Shown here one piece after another: positions 48,501 through 60,500 of a DNA stretch of 64,000 nucleotides (position 1 is its first letter; each line of letters opens with the position of its first letter). Origin of the DNA: Emydura subglobosa (taxonomy: Eukaryota > Chordata > Testudines > Chelidae); the NCBI GenBank assembly GCA_007922225.1, contig ML679961.1:67779075-67843074 (forward strand), in the 5' to 3' direction. The notes beneath the pieces are model-generated. The model saw only the letters and a program-made list of their open reading frames with translations, searched no databases and was not told where the DNA came from. A program made the position numbers and the translations under genes.

Positions 48501-51500
48501 GTGGACATAATAAAATGCAAGAACAGATTAATAGGGATGGACAGAGTTGTGATGAGTCCATTCAGGTTAAGAAGTATTCTAAAAATACATCACTTGGCTT
48601 CTTCAAAATCCTCAGGAAAGCTGTGGTGTGATCATGTTGAGCAGGAAACTTCTAAAGTTGGGGCTACAGCAAAATAATTATTACTTATTTTTCTAATACT
48701 TTACTAAGCCAGCAAGTATTGTGTAGCACGTTTTGTAAGACTGACGCAGTCTTAGAGCACGTCTACACTTCGAGCTGGAGGTGTGATTCCCAGCTCAAGG
48801 AGACACCCTAGTTCTCATTGAGCTACCATGCTAAAAATAGATCATAGCTATGGTGGCACAAACTGTGGGATGGGCTAACTGCCCCAAGTTCGTGCCTAGG
48901 ATCTTGGATGGATATTTTATTAGGGATGGCTAGCCTGTCCTGTCGCTCACACCATGGCGGCGACACTATATTTAGTGTGCTAGCTCAATGAGAGCTAGCC
49001 TGAGTATGTCTCCTCAAGCTGGGAATCACCCTCCCCCTTTCGAAGTGTAGACACATCCTTTGTAATATGAGACTTCACTGTAGCTCTGTCTCTGTGATTA
49101 AATTGTTGCTAAGCAGAGGGGAGACCACTAAGTTTGTGAGAGAGAATTAAAGTGTTGTCAATGCTCATGATTTCATATTTTATTGCCATTTCATGTTATT
49201 CTGTGTTTTTCTTAAAGCTCCAGGTCCTGAAAGAATTTGATTACATAAGAATCTCATGTTTCACTTTTTAAAAAGTTTATAGCACTCATAGTTGCAGAGA
49301 AAAGGTTAAAACACGAGTCCTAAAAGCTCAGGAGCCAGAAGGCAATTAATAAAAACAAAACCCAAAGTATACATATTTTTTAAACCTCGTGATTTGAGGG
49401 GGCTGACTCATGATTTTTGAATGCTTGGCATTACTGGAATGATCAGGTTTGTTACTTAGTCAAATGAAAAGTAATGAGATTGTCTATACTTATAGACAAG
49501 GCTGCATTACTTGAGAAACATGGTATTTCTCTGGGCAGGGGAATGGTTCTGCAGAGAATCAGAAATATATTTTGTAGAACCACTCAGTATTTTCCCTCAT
49601 TTCCTTTTAGTTTTTTGCTCATTTGTTTTTTGAGAAGAGCAAAACACAATGACCCCCCTTTATTAACAGATACTTTTCTGTAGCCCACTTTCCATCCTCC
49701 TGGTTGTCTAGCTATTGTTCCCCAAGCAAAGGCAAGAGAATGTCAACTCCTCTGGGATGAAGGACGTTAGAGAGGTTCAGCTATGTTTTCTAATCCTGGA
49801 CTAAAGCCATCATATCTGCCATGAATATCAAAGCCTTTAGGTCAATTATTGCATCCCAGCATGCCAACATCCTCTGGGTGTGCAAAGACAATGAGTTCAG
49901 GGCTCATCATTGTCCTTCCTTTAACCTTTCACTACATAAAAGACCAAAACAAATATGGTCTCCATGTGTCTACAACAGAGACTTTTCTCACATCCTCTTT
50001 CACTTCACATGAAATTTCTCAGAATTACTTCAGAGTGCAGATACAACTTGGCTTTTACTGACATTGTCCTTGAGCCACAAAGTAGACACTTTCATTTTCT
50101 GAGTGTTTCTCCCCTTTCTTCTCCCTCTCTCCACCTTTGCATCTTTCTGAACAATAGGGAACTACTACACCTCATTACCAAATTCAAACCTACAAAGAAC
50201 TTAAAAGAAAAAGAGCTCCAACTCAAACTGATAATAATAGTATCTGCAGAGGTGGATATTTATAATTCCACATCTTCTGGTACGCAGTGCTGATGTGGTA
50301 TAGCATATCTATGAACACCTGAATGCTCTGATTGTAGAGATACTTGGCGACAGACATGGGGATTTATCTTTTAACCTCACTAAAATATATTAGATTAAGA
50401 AAGTTTTTCTGAAGTGTAGAACTGATTGATAAATAATCCACTAAAGAGAAATAGGGACTATCCTCCCTTCACAAGGGCTGTTGCATATATGGGAACAATA
50501 TTATGCACACTTGGGTACAGTATTGTGTTACAGTAACTTATGACATGGTACAGGTTTGTTACCTATCTGTGGCATGTGGTCAGTGTGGTAACTCCTGCGA
50601 TGGTGCATAATTATTATCATCATCATCATGTTTGACTTGCAACTACTTTCTTATAGTGCTTCAGTAACAGAATCCAAATAAAAATGGAGGAGTTCAGTGT
50701 TGAATAGGCCAGTTGTGACAGTGATTAGCAGGGGTGGGAATTAATAACATTCTAAAAGTCAAGAAAAGCCTCAACAAGGAAGTTCTGCAGGTAGCAGAGG
50801 CTTTGACATGAATTCCAAGAAATGAAGAGACATCCTGAAGTACAGAAGGAACAACTGGTATGAAAAATGGCTATGGAAGGATTCAAGGCAGCCTGCTGGG
50901 AGGCATGCACAATGTTCCTATTTAGAAATGAAGACTACAAAGGCTACACATGTATGAAACATAACTCGTTACCTCTTTGGCAGGCATGGTTACTGATGGT
51001 GGGAAATTCCACAGATGATGACCTGCCACTGAGGACACCCAGCCCCTAGCCTCAGAGAGTTTCACTCTGGAGTCTGTCTGTCAATTACAATCTCCACTAA
51101 TCTTAGTTGTTACATTGGGTTGCTGAGAAATGGTCTTTAAAAATAGCCAACCCCAGCCTATTGAGGGGTTTTTAAAGATTAACACTAGAACCTGGAAGCG
51201 GATCAAGAACAGGCTGGGGGGCCAGTGCAGAGCACTGTTATAATATGCTCTTACCAGTTTGTAACCCTAACGGTGGGCTGCTGCCTGTTGGATCAATTGG
51301 AACATCCATGGTAAATCCTAGGTAGAGCATTTTGTGACAATCTAGACTGGTGAAATGATCACTGTGGCTAAGTATGCATGTGAAAACAAAAGGCGTAATC
51401 TCCTAGTTAGACAAATAAGCCTCTGATATGAAAGCCCAAATCCTCCTGTTGGAACATTCCACCTTAGGTAGCCTATGGACTCGCACTCTCACACAGTCCA

Positions 51501-54500
51501 TCGTACCCTTGTCTGGATTCTGAGGCTAGATCTAAACCTGAAAAAAATGGCAAGAACTAGCCTATGTCCTGCTCAGACCACTTCCTCTTCTAGGTACAAA
51601 ACAAAACGCTCTCACACTGCAAGGCAAGAAACAACCGCCATCATGTTTCCCCTCTGAAAATTTGTAAACTGTTGGACCTTGCCAAATTCCAAACCTTGCT
51701 ACGCAACAAAAGAGGCCAACGAGTAGAATTAGTGAGGCAATACAACCACTCCCTGACTATTGCTGTAGAATCCCAAACATCCTCTCCCACACATATTGAC
51801 ATGGATGATCTGTGATAGAAAAAATAGAGGGAAGAAAACAAGTTCGGGTGGAAAAAATGATTTGCTACAAACAGACTCAGACAAAGAATTTCTACAGACC
51901 TTTGCCACTGTCACAAAGGAGACGAAGGGTCTGTGTACACTGCAATGGCAGGGTGTGATTGCAGCTGAAGTGGACATACCTGAGCTAGCTTTAATGTAGC
52001 TTGCTTAGGTCCTGGAGCAGTGAAGCTGCAGCAACACCTGCTTGCCCCTTGAGTAATTTCCCAGAGTTCCAGGTGGGCTTATGCAGCCTGCACTGAAGCA
52101 TGTGCTGTCGAGGCTTCACTTCTCCCAGACCCAAGCTAGCTTGGGTACATCTACTTGAGCTGCAATAACACCCTGCAATTGCACCGCAGACATACCCAAA
52201 AAAAAGCCTGCTTCTCCTCTGCCATACCAGCACATGTTGCTTTGAACACATCATCCTGGGGCTCTGATCTCTGCATTGGCTCACCAGTAAATTCAGAATC
52301 CAATTCAAAATTAGTGTTCTGATTTTGAAAGCCCTCCATGGAATTGGCCCTAGGTACCAGAGAGATTGCCTCTTTCACTATGACCACGATCTCCTGTGAC
52401 AGCCATGGTCAACTAGAACAGTGAAACCATCAAACAATGTGCCACAGAATTTAGCACTGCCATGCTACAGAAATGAGGGTAGCATGCCTCAAAACTTAGG
52501 CCCACTGTACAACAAAATAAACAGGACTCATCAATGGCTCCCTTTCCCTCATCTCATCTTGTAAGATTCTGTACATGCCTTTGTGTCTGAGTGGCATAGT
52601 GAGGCATGGTTACATGAAGAATCTAGCAGTACACCGTGTTCTTTCAGCAACATATGGATGTGATAGGGGCAAGTGGAAAATGGAAAAGATTATTTGTGGG
52701 GAGCAATCTGTAGAATTTTTTCTCTCCACCCCACCCCACAGTGAGGAAGACTGTGATGCCACTTAGAGGCAAGAAAGAATTGTGGAATATCCTAGCCCAG
52801 GGATGAAATTAAAAGATTGACTGGGCCCGAGAAGGAGCAACTTTACCTTTCATCCAGAGAGCAAAGGGTCAGCATTTACCATTTCTGCAACATATATTCC
52901 CTTTGAAACCTATCAGGTTCTGGTCTGATGGTATCTCCTACAGAAAGTTGCCATAGGATGATTGGCCCCCCTCAAGGCCATCTTAGAGATGAGGAGAAGT
53001 TGTTCACAGGCAGGAGGATGTATGGAGGGTGTTATTTAGGGGTTTGGTCAATGTGTGTGTGTGTCGGGGGAGGATGGGGGGAGAGGGAATGAAAAGGTTT
53101 GATGAATGCTGCACATTTCTAACCTCTATATTAACAGAGAATTGTTCTTATTTCCTTTAGACCATTACTGGGAGTATCACCCACACCACATGCACAGTGA
53201 GTTTGAGAGCTTTGGGGACAACCACTTTACAGAACTCCAGAGTGTACAGCCTCCCCAGCTGCAACAACTCTACAGGCACATGGAGATTGAGCAGATGCAT
53301 GTCCTAGACTCGGGGCTCCCAGCCACACATATTGGCCTCAACCACCAGGTATGGTTATCACCTTTTGCACAGAATTTAGGGTGACAGTAAAGAGCAAGGA
53401 GCAAGAGACATCAGAGACTGAGCCAAAGGTGTTAATGAAATGCATGATATGAGTAATAGATCTTGATATAAAGCTCTGTAAGGAAAGGGTTAAACAGAAA
53501 GCCTGGCCTAGAGTCCCACAGAAGGGCTGGCTACAGCAACCACACCAAGGCAGTCACTAAGGAGAAGTGTAGGTCACGCACACGTCTGGATGGCAATTCA
53601 CAGGCTGTCTCTTCACTGCTAAAAGCAACATGATTTTAGAGCTGTGTGGAGAAAGGGAAATTCTGTTTCATAGAGGATTTTGATATTTGGTTTCATTCCA
53701 ATTGGGAACATCATCAACAACAAAAATCAAATATTTCAAAATTCTCCACAAATGGAAATGGAGCCCCAGCTCTGGGCAGTCTGCTTGGCAAGTTGCCCTG
53801 GAGCTGCCAACCCTGAGGTCCCTGACTGTAATGCAGTCTATCTGTCAGGTTGCTCCAAAAGCCACAGACCCCGGAAGCTCTGACTGTTAGGCAGTTCTAT
53901 AGAGCTAGACACAATGGTGTCTTAGCTGAGGTTTTGCAGATGGAATTGCAGTTTATGGCTGACCATAAATTACAAAACACATTTTTGGTGATTTTCAAGA
54001 CATCCACCCCTTGTAACACTTCATAACACTAAAACAAAGATGCAAAATTAAGGACCCACCCACTCCCTAATGCATTACATAATTCATGGAAACCCCTTAG
54101 CAATTTTTGCCATTAATGTTCAGAGTAAATAGGATTTGTGCATGTATATTGTTTTAATTAAATAGACTAGGAGAAAATACCCTGAGTCTATGTGGCTAAT
54201 TTCTCTTCCAACAGGAAACTCATCCACTGCAAAGCCCCAAAATCTACCACGCAGCAAAGAGTCAACAATAGTATGTGAAATGTAGAGTATAGGGTGCAGA
54301 TGCAAACACACAGAATCAGGTACTGACAAAAAGACAGGGAAAAATGCCCAGGACACCACTCTGTGGGTAGCTTCAAGCTGTTCCTATCCCAGCATTTAGG
54401 CAAATTGATGAAGTGCAGCGACTGACCATTTTGTCCAACCCAAGGCTGAGAATGAATATTGACCCCACTCTGGTTTCTTTGTAAACATCACTGAAGGTCA

Positions 54501-57500
54501 GCAGAGAAGGAGATTTTGCCTGTCTTATTGCTTTGTTCCACTCACCCATCCACACCTTGTCTGGCATTTCAGGACAGAGGTCAGAGGGCTAATTCCATCC
54601 ATGCAAGCCAAAACAGGGAAAGAACATTGTCTACAATATTTAGACAAGTTAGATCTATTCAAGATGGCAGGGCCTGATGAAAATCATCCTAGGGTACTTA
54701 GGGAACTAGCTGAAACAATCTCAGAACCCTTAGCAATTATCTTTGAAAACTCATGGAGGATGCGTGAGGTCCCAGATGACTGGAGAAAGGCAAATATAGT
54801 AGCTGCCTTTAAAAAGGGGAACAAAGAAAACTCAGCAAATTATAAACTAGTCAGCCTAACTTCAATACCCAGAAAGATACTGGAAAAAATTAACAAACAA
54901 TATGTAAGCACTTACTAGTTAATAGGGTGCAAGGAATAGCCAGCATGGATTTTTTCAAGAACAAACCATGTCAAATCAACCTAATAGCCTTCTTTGACAG
55001 AGTTACCAGCCTAGTGGATAGGGAGGAAGCAGTAAGGGTGATACCTTAATTTTAGTAAGGCTTTTGACACAGCCCTACATGACATTCTCATAAGGAAACT
55101 AGGGGAATGTGGTCTAGATGAAATTACTATAAGGTACATAACTGGTTGAAAAACTGAACTCAAATAAGTAGTTATTAATGGTTTGTTGGTCCTGCAGGAG
55201 TCAGTCTTTGACCTGGCATATTCAATATTTTTATTAATGACTTGACTAATGGAGTGGAGAGTAGACATATAAAATCTCCAGACATCAAGCTGGGATGGGT
55301 TGCAAGCACTTTGGAGGAAATTATTAAAATTCAAAATGACCTTGACAAATTAGAGAATTGGTCTGAAATCACAAGATGAAATTCAGTAAAGACAAATGCA
55401 AAGTACTACACTTTAGGAAGGAAAAAAAAAATCAAATGCATAGCTACAGGATTGGGAATAAATGGCTAGATGGTCGTACTGCTGAAAAGGGTCTGGGGGT
55501 TATAGTGGATCACAAATTGAATGTGAGTCAGCAAGGTGATGCAGTTGTGAAAAAGGCTAATATAATTCTGGGGTGTAATAACAGGAATGTCATATGTAAG
55601 ACAGGGGAGATAATTACCCTGCTGCACTTGACACTGGTGAGGCCTCAGCTGGAGTACTGTGTCTAGTTCTGGGAGCCATACTTTACGAAAGATGTGGATA
55701 AATTGGACAGAGTCCAGAGCACAGCAACAAAAATTATAAAAGTTTTAGAACCTGACCTGAGGGGAGGTTAACACCCCCCCTCCAAAAACAATGGGCATAT
55801 TTAGTCTTGAGAAAAACAGACTGAGGAGGGACCGGTCTTCAAATATGTTAAGGGCTGTTATAAAGAGGATTATGATCAACATGTCCACTGATGGTAGGAC
55901 AAGAAGTAATGGGCTTAATCTGCAGCACGGGAGATTTAGGTTAGATGTTCAGAAAAAGCTTTTTAAGTACAAGGGTAGTTAATTTCTGAAATAGACTTCC
56001 CAAGGGAATCCCCATCACTGGAGGTTTTTAATAACTAGTTGGACAAACACCGGTCAGGATGGTCTAGGTTTACTTGGTCCTGTCTCAGCGCAGGGGGATG
56101 GACTTGATGACTTCTCAATGTCCCTTTGAGCCTTACATTTCTATATTCTCCCCAAAGGGTAGTCTGGGGTGCAGCTGTAACCCATTAGTGATGTAGGTTA
56201 CAGGTCTCCCTCTGTGCAGAGACTATGAGTGTTACAGCCCCCAGCTAGAGTGTGTTAGGTCTAGCTATAGTAGCTCATGCATTTAGTGCTGAGGGCTGTG
56301 GTTCAATCCCCCTACGTGCTGGTGCAGACAGCAGTCATCATACTATTACCAGGCATTTTCAAGGAAACAGAAGCAGGAGGCAAACTTTCATCCTCATGCT
56401 GAATGCGCTAATCACTGACTACACTCAGGGCTGCCATGTAAGATCAAAGCAGTAGTTTGTTATTGAGGGAGGGAGATAGTTTGTTATTGAGGGAGCTAAC
56501 AAGAAGTTAGCTACCAAAAAAAATTAAAGCAGTCCCATTATCTTGTGAGGCCAAATTTGAGATCCAGATTGTCCTTGGACAGGTTTTCTTGAGAAAGTTT
56601 TCCTAGCTTGCTCATAACAATTCTCAGCAGACAACACTATGGGAACAAGGACAGGCTATGTGGAAGGAGAAGGAAAGAAGAAGAGTGGACAGAGGAAAAA
56701 CAAATAAAGAGCAGCAATCCTGAGGTAGCAGCAGTGTGTGGAAAGTAGCCAACAGTTTCTACGTCCTCCCCTCTCCACGATTGCATTAATCATCTGCCTC
56801 CGCAAGCACGCCAACAGGAACAATGTGACTCATTGTGTAATATTTTCAGGACATTGTACATATCACATATACTGAATTTCACACGCTGGTGCAATAAGTG
56901 TTACCAAAAATACAGCAGATATGGAAAATATATATAGTATGGGAGAAACTCATTCAGACTCCTGAAGCACGATCCACACCTTCTCTCTTCCCCTTTCTCA
57001 AGGCACCATTCATCCTTCCTCCCCCACAGCACCATCCCATGCTATCTTCCCCAACCTCCAGAGGCTTTGCCTTGTCCTCTTTCCCCCTGGAAGGTACTAC
57101 ACTCATCAACCACCTTTCCCTTCTCCCTCCAGAGGCATCATTCCCCATTTCTCTCCCCTAAGAGACACCACCCACCTGCTCATCTCCCTTCCCCCCCAGC
57201 CACCATCTCTCCCTTCCTTCCAATCCCTGAGGCTGCAGCTTGTTCAACTGTAAAACACTTAAGGTGACTCTGTGGTGAGGTTTGGAGTTTCATTCTGGGA
57301 CATCTGACAGGAAACTTACACACACTCTTACCCAATCACGGCCCTTCCTGCTATGCTCGCCTCCAGCCAATCTGCCAACTCACTAACCGCCAGCCACTTC
57401 AGCCTTCAACCAATCCACTTGCAAATTCCTTATTGGGACATGTCAGGATGGTTTGAGACTCATCAGAAAAGCACCCGTCATTCAGTGCCTGGCTCCAAAC

Positions 57501-60500
57501 TGGGCCCTGTGAGTCATGAACGGACCATGCACTGCCCCACTCAGCACCTCACTCTGCACTGAGGGAGTCATATGCAGAACACCTTTCTCCCACACAGTCC
57601 TGGAGGGAAGGGAGAGTTGTTCAAGAGGCTGTTTTTGGGGAAGTGGAAGAAGTGACCTTCTTACTCCCCTACCCCCTGCACCGTCTGGACTCACACAGCA
57701 ATGTCCCTCCATTGGTGGCAGAGTACAGGTTTCCTTATTGCTAACCTCTTGCATGATCTCTGTATCTTGCCTGCCTGACTTCCAAGTGATTCACAGGAGG
57801 ATGTAATGTACCCCATGACCTCACTGTCACAAAGCAGGAGGAGATGGTGGCTCACATTTTCTCCTATCCAGAGATCTGCTTGGCATAAGGGGTGGAGGTG
57901 GCAGTCAAAAAGCAGCTCTCTCATTCCCAAGATCCATCTGCTCCAGCCCTGATGTAAAGGATGGCACTCACTCATGCCAGCCGGTTTTGATCCCCAAGGG
58001 ACCAAATGCCAGTTGAGTATTGGCAGAGCAGATCTGACTGTATCAATACCCTGTCCTTGACATGCCCCCAACACCAGGCCTTTAGCATAGGAACTGGCTG
58101 CACCAGCTCTACACCATCTGAGCGGTCTCCTACACTGGGGAATTCTTAGATGGCCAGGTAGGGTCTGATTCCTGCCATTTAACATCACTTAAGTGGTGAA
58201 AAATGTGACCCAGTGTGATACATACCTCACCTTAGTGTTGAGCATCCTCCCTCCTCAAAGCAGATGAGGAGCAGAGACAGCTGGCCCCAAGCCAGGATAG
58301 ATATGCTCCTGCAATGTTAGTACCTTCTCACAGTGCCCAATCTCTTCAGCAATAAGAAAGACAGAATAGTAACAGATGCTTGCCAGACAGAGACGAGGAA
58401 GATACAACAAACAGCAGCCAGTTTTAAAACGGCTATAAATGCTTAGAACTGCCAAATTTAAAGGGGCTGCCCCAGAAAATCTTACTTAGAAAAAGATCCT
58501 GTAAGAGGGTGGCCATGCACTGGGGAGAGTTAACAGGGACCAGGAAGTCACCAAGGAATGTGCTGCTTCAGTATTTCCCCACTGTATCACAGTTACCATG
58601 TCATTTTTTCATTTAAAGTTGATTGTTGTGAATCCTTCATCTGGAGAAAACTCATCCCAGCAAATCCCACACACAGGAATAATCTGTCACCCAAAGACAC
58701 CTGTTAAATTAGTATACTGTTTTCACAGTAGAAAAACGGTGGAGTCTCATCCTGTCAGAAAAATAGATCCTTTATATTATTGCCACATCCCTCTTAAGAA
58801 TCTCCTTTACAAGCAATATATCCACCACCACACTCCTAGCAGAAAGGAAGATACCACAGTGATGAGCATGTAGACATGATTAGAGAGGATTATCATCTGC
58901 CTTGTACAGGTGAGGAAACCGAGGCACAAAGAGGTGATATGACTGTGCAGGGCCTAAACTAGAACCCGCTTCTGTCTCCTACTGCTTCCTCTTCCCTCTC
59001 TTAATGGACCAAGATTGCTTAGGACAGTTTTTGTTCAAGTTGATTGTCATCCCAATAAGTTTAAACCATGCAGTATTTATGTTAAGTGATAGCAATTAAA
59101 TCTCTAGCTATTATTTTAAATAATCTCATGTACCTGTCACTCTCTCCCTCCCTTTCTGTTATTCTCTCACACCTCCCCTTTTCACTTGGTGCCCCTCACT
59201 TTGTCACTCTCTCTTTCCCCCACCATTCTTCCCCTTTCCTACAGGTCCCCTATTTGCCTCGAGTGTGCCTACCGTACTCCTCTCCACATCAACCCAGTTC
59301 TGATGAGGAGGATATGGAGAGGCAGAGCCCCACTTTGGAGGTATCAGATGGGGAGACTGATGGTGTGGACCCAGGTGCTGGAATTATACATGGAGAGCCA
59401 GGTCAGTAATCCCAGAGGGGCTGCATTGAGCCACAAGTGTGCAGACTGTGTTGGTATGTTTATGGATGGTATTGTAGCATTAACTGTTTTTGCCCTTTCC
59501 CCCACCCCCAGAAGCTTCAGTTTCCTCTGGCTCCTCACCCACTTTCTTATCTCCTGAAACCTTTGTGGCCACATCCCCATCTCTCTGATCTCACCTCTCC
59601 TTGTATACCCATCTTCTCTGCTCAGCTGAGTCTGGCCTCTCAGTCACCCCTTGGTCCTTTTCGCTGCCAGAAGTTGATCTTCTGTTGCCTCTGCATCTGC
59701 TTTCTGGACCAGTTTACCTGTCCCCACCCTTCCACTTCACTGACTCCCCATCCCTTCTATGCAATCTATAAATAGAGTGTGTTGGCTAGTTACTCACACT
59801 TGATTCCTATCACAAGCCCTTCACACCTCTACCAGGGCCTAATCCTAAACCCAATGAAATTAATGGGAATCTTTCCACAGACTTCAGGGGACTTTGGATC
59901 AGGGCCCTAGGCCCCTGTCCCTACCTATTCTAAGCCCTGGTCTATACTTACCTGGCGATTTGGCAGCAGTCGACGGGAATTATGCAAGCTACGCAGAGTA
60001 GCTTGCATAACTCCTGTCGACTGCTGTGCTTCCCTTCTGTGTGGCGTCTTCACTGCACTGCGCTGACGGGAACACGTAGCGCTACGCCACTTGAGGGGAT
60101 AGTTTACCAGAGCTGACTTCTGGATCGACTGAGCAGGTCTTCACTGACTGCGCAATCGATCCAGATAGGTTGATCTGATGGCAGCGACTTTGCTGCCGTC
60201 AGTATAGACATAATTTATTACACTAATAAGAAATAGATAACATTAATATAGAGTTTTATATGCTGAAAGTAGTGCACTGGTTTTAATCCTCGCAACACCA
60301 TTGGAAGGTAGGTATTATCCCTATTTTACAGATGGAAAAACTGAGGCAGTGAGGTTGTCTGAGTTTTCATAAGTGCTGGGCAATAACAACTTCACTTGAA
60401 GTTGATAGGAGCTATAGATGCTCAACACCCCTGAAAAATCAGACACTAAATCACTTGAGTTGCTCAAAACCACAGAATGAACCAGTGTTGGGGCTGGGAC

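Noticed and set aside
56245..56320. tRNA gene
   Set aside because: A and B box-like words exist, but cloverleaf arms and an acceptor stem cannot be formed.
57691..58188. 165-codon open frame on the minus strand in SPI1 intron 3
   Set aside because: Longest open frame in the window, but its Cys/Trp/Leu-rich translation has no family motif, no splice or promoter context, and lies in GC-richer DNA where long open frames arise by chance.
59086..59557. Frames that extend SPI1 exon 4 upstream into intron 3
   Set aside because: The open frame runs past the clear acceptor TTTCCTACAG. Homology to PU.1 begins exactly after it, so the upstream part is intron.
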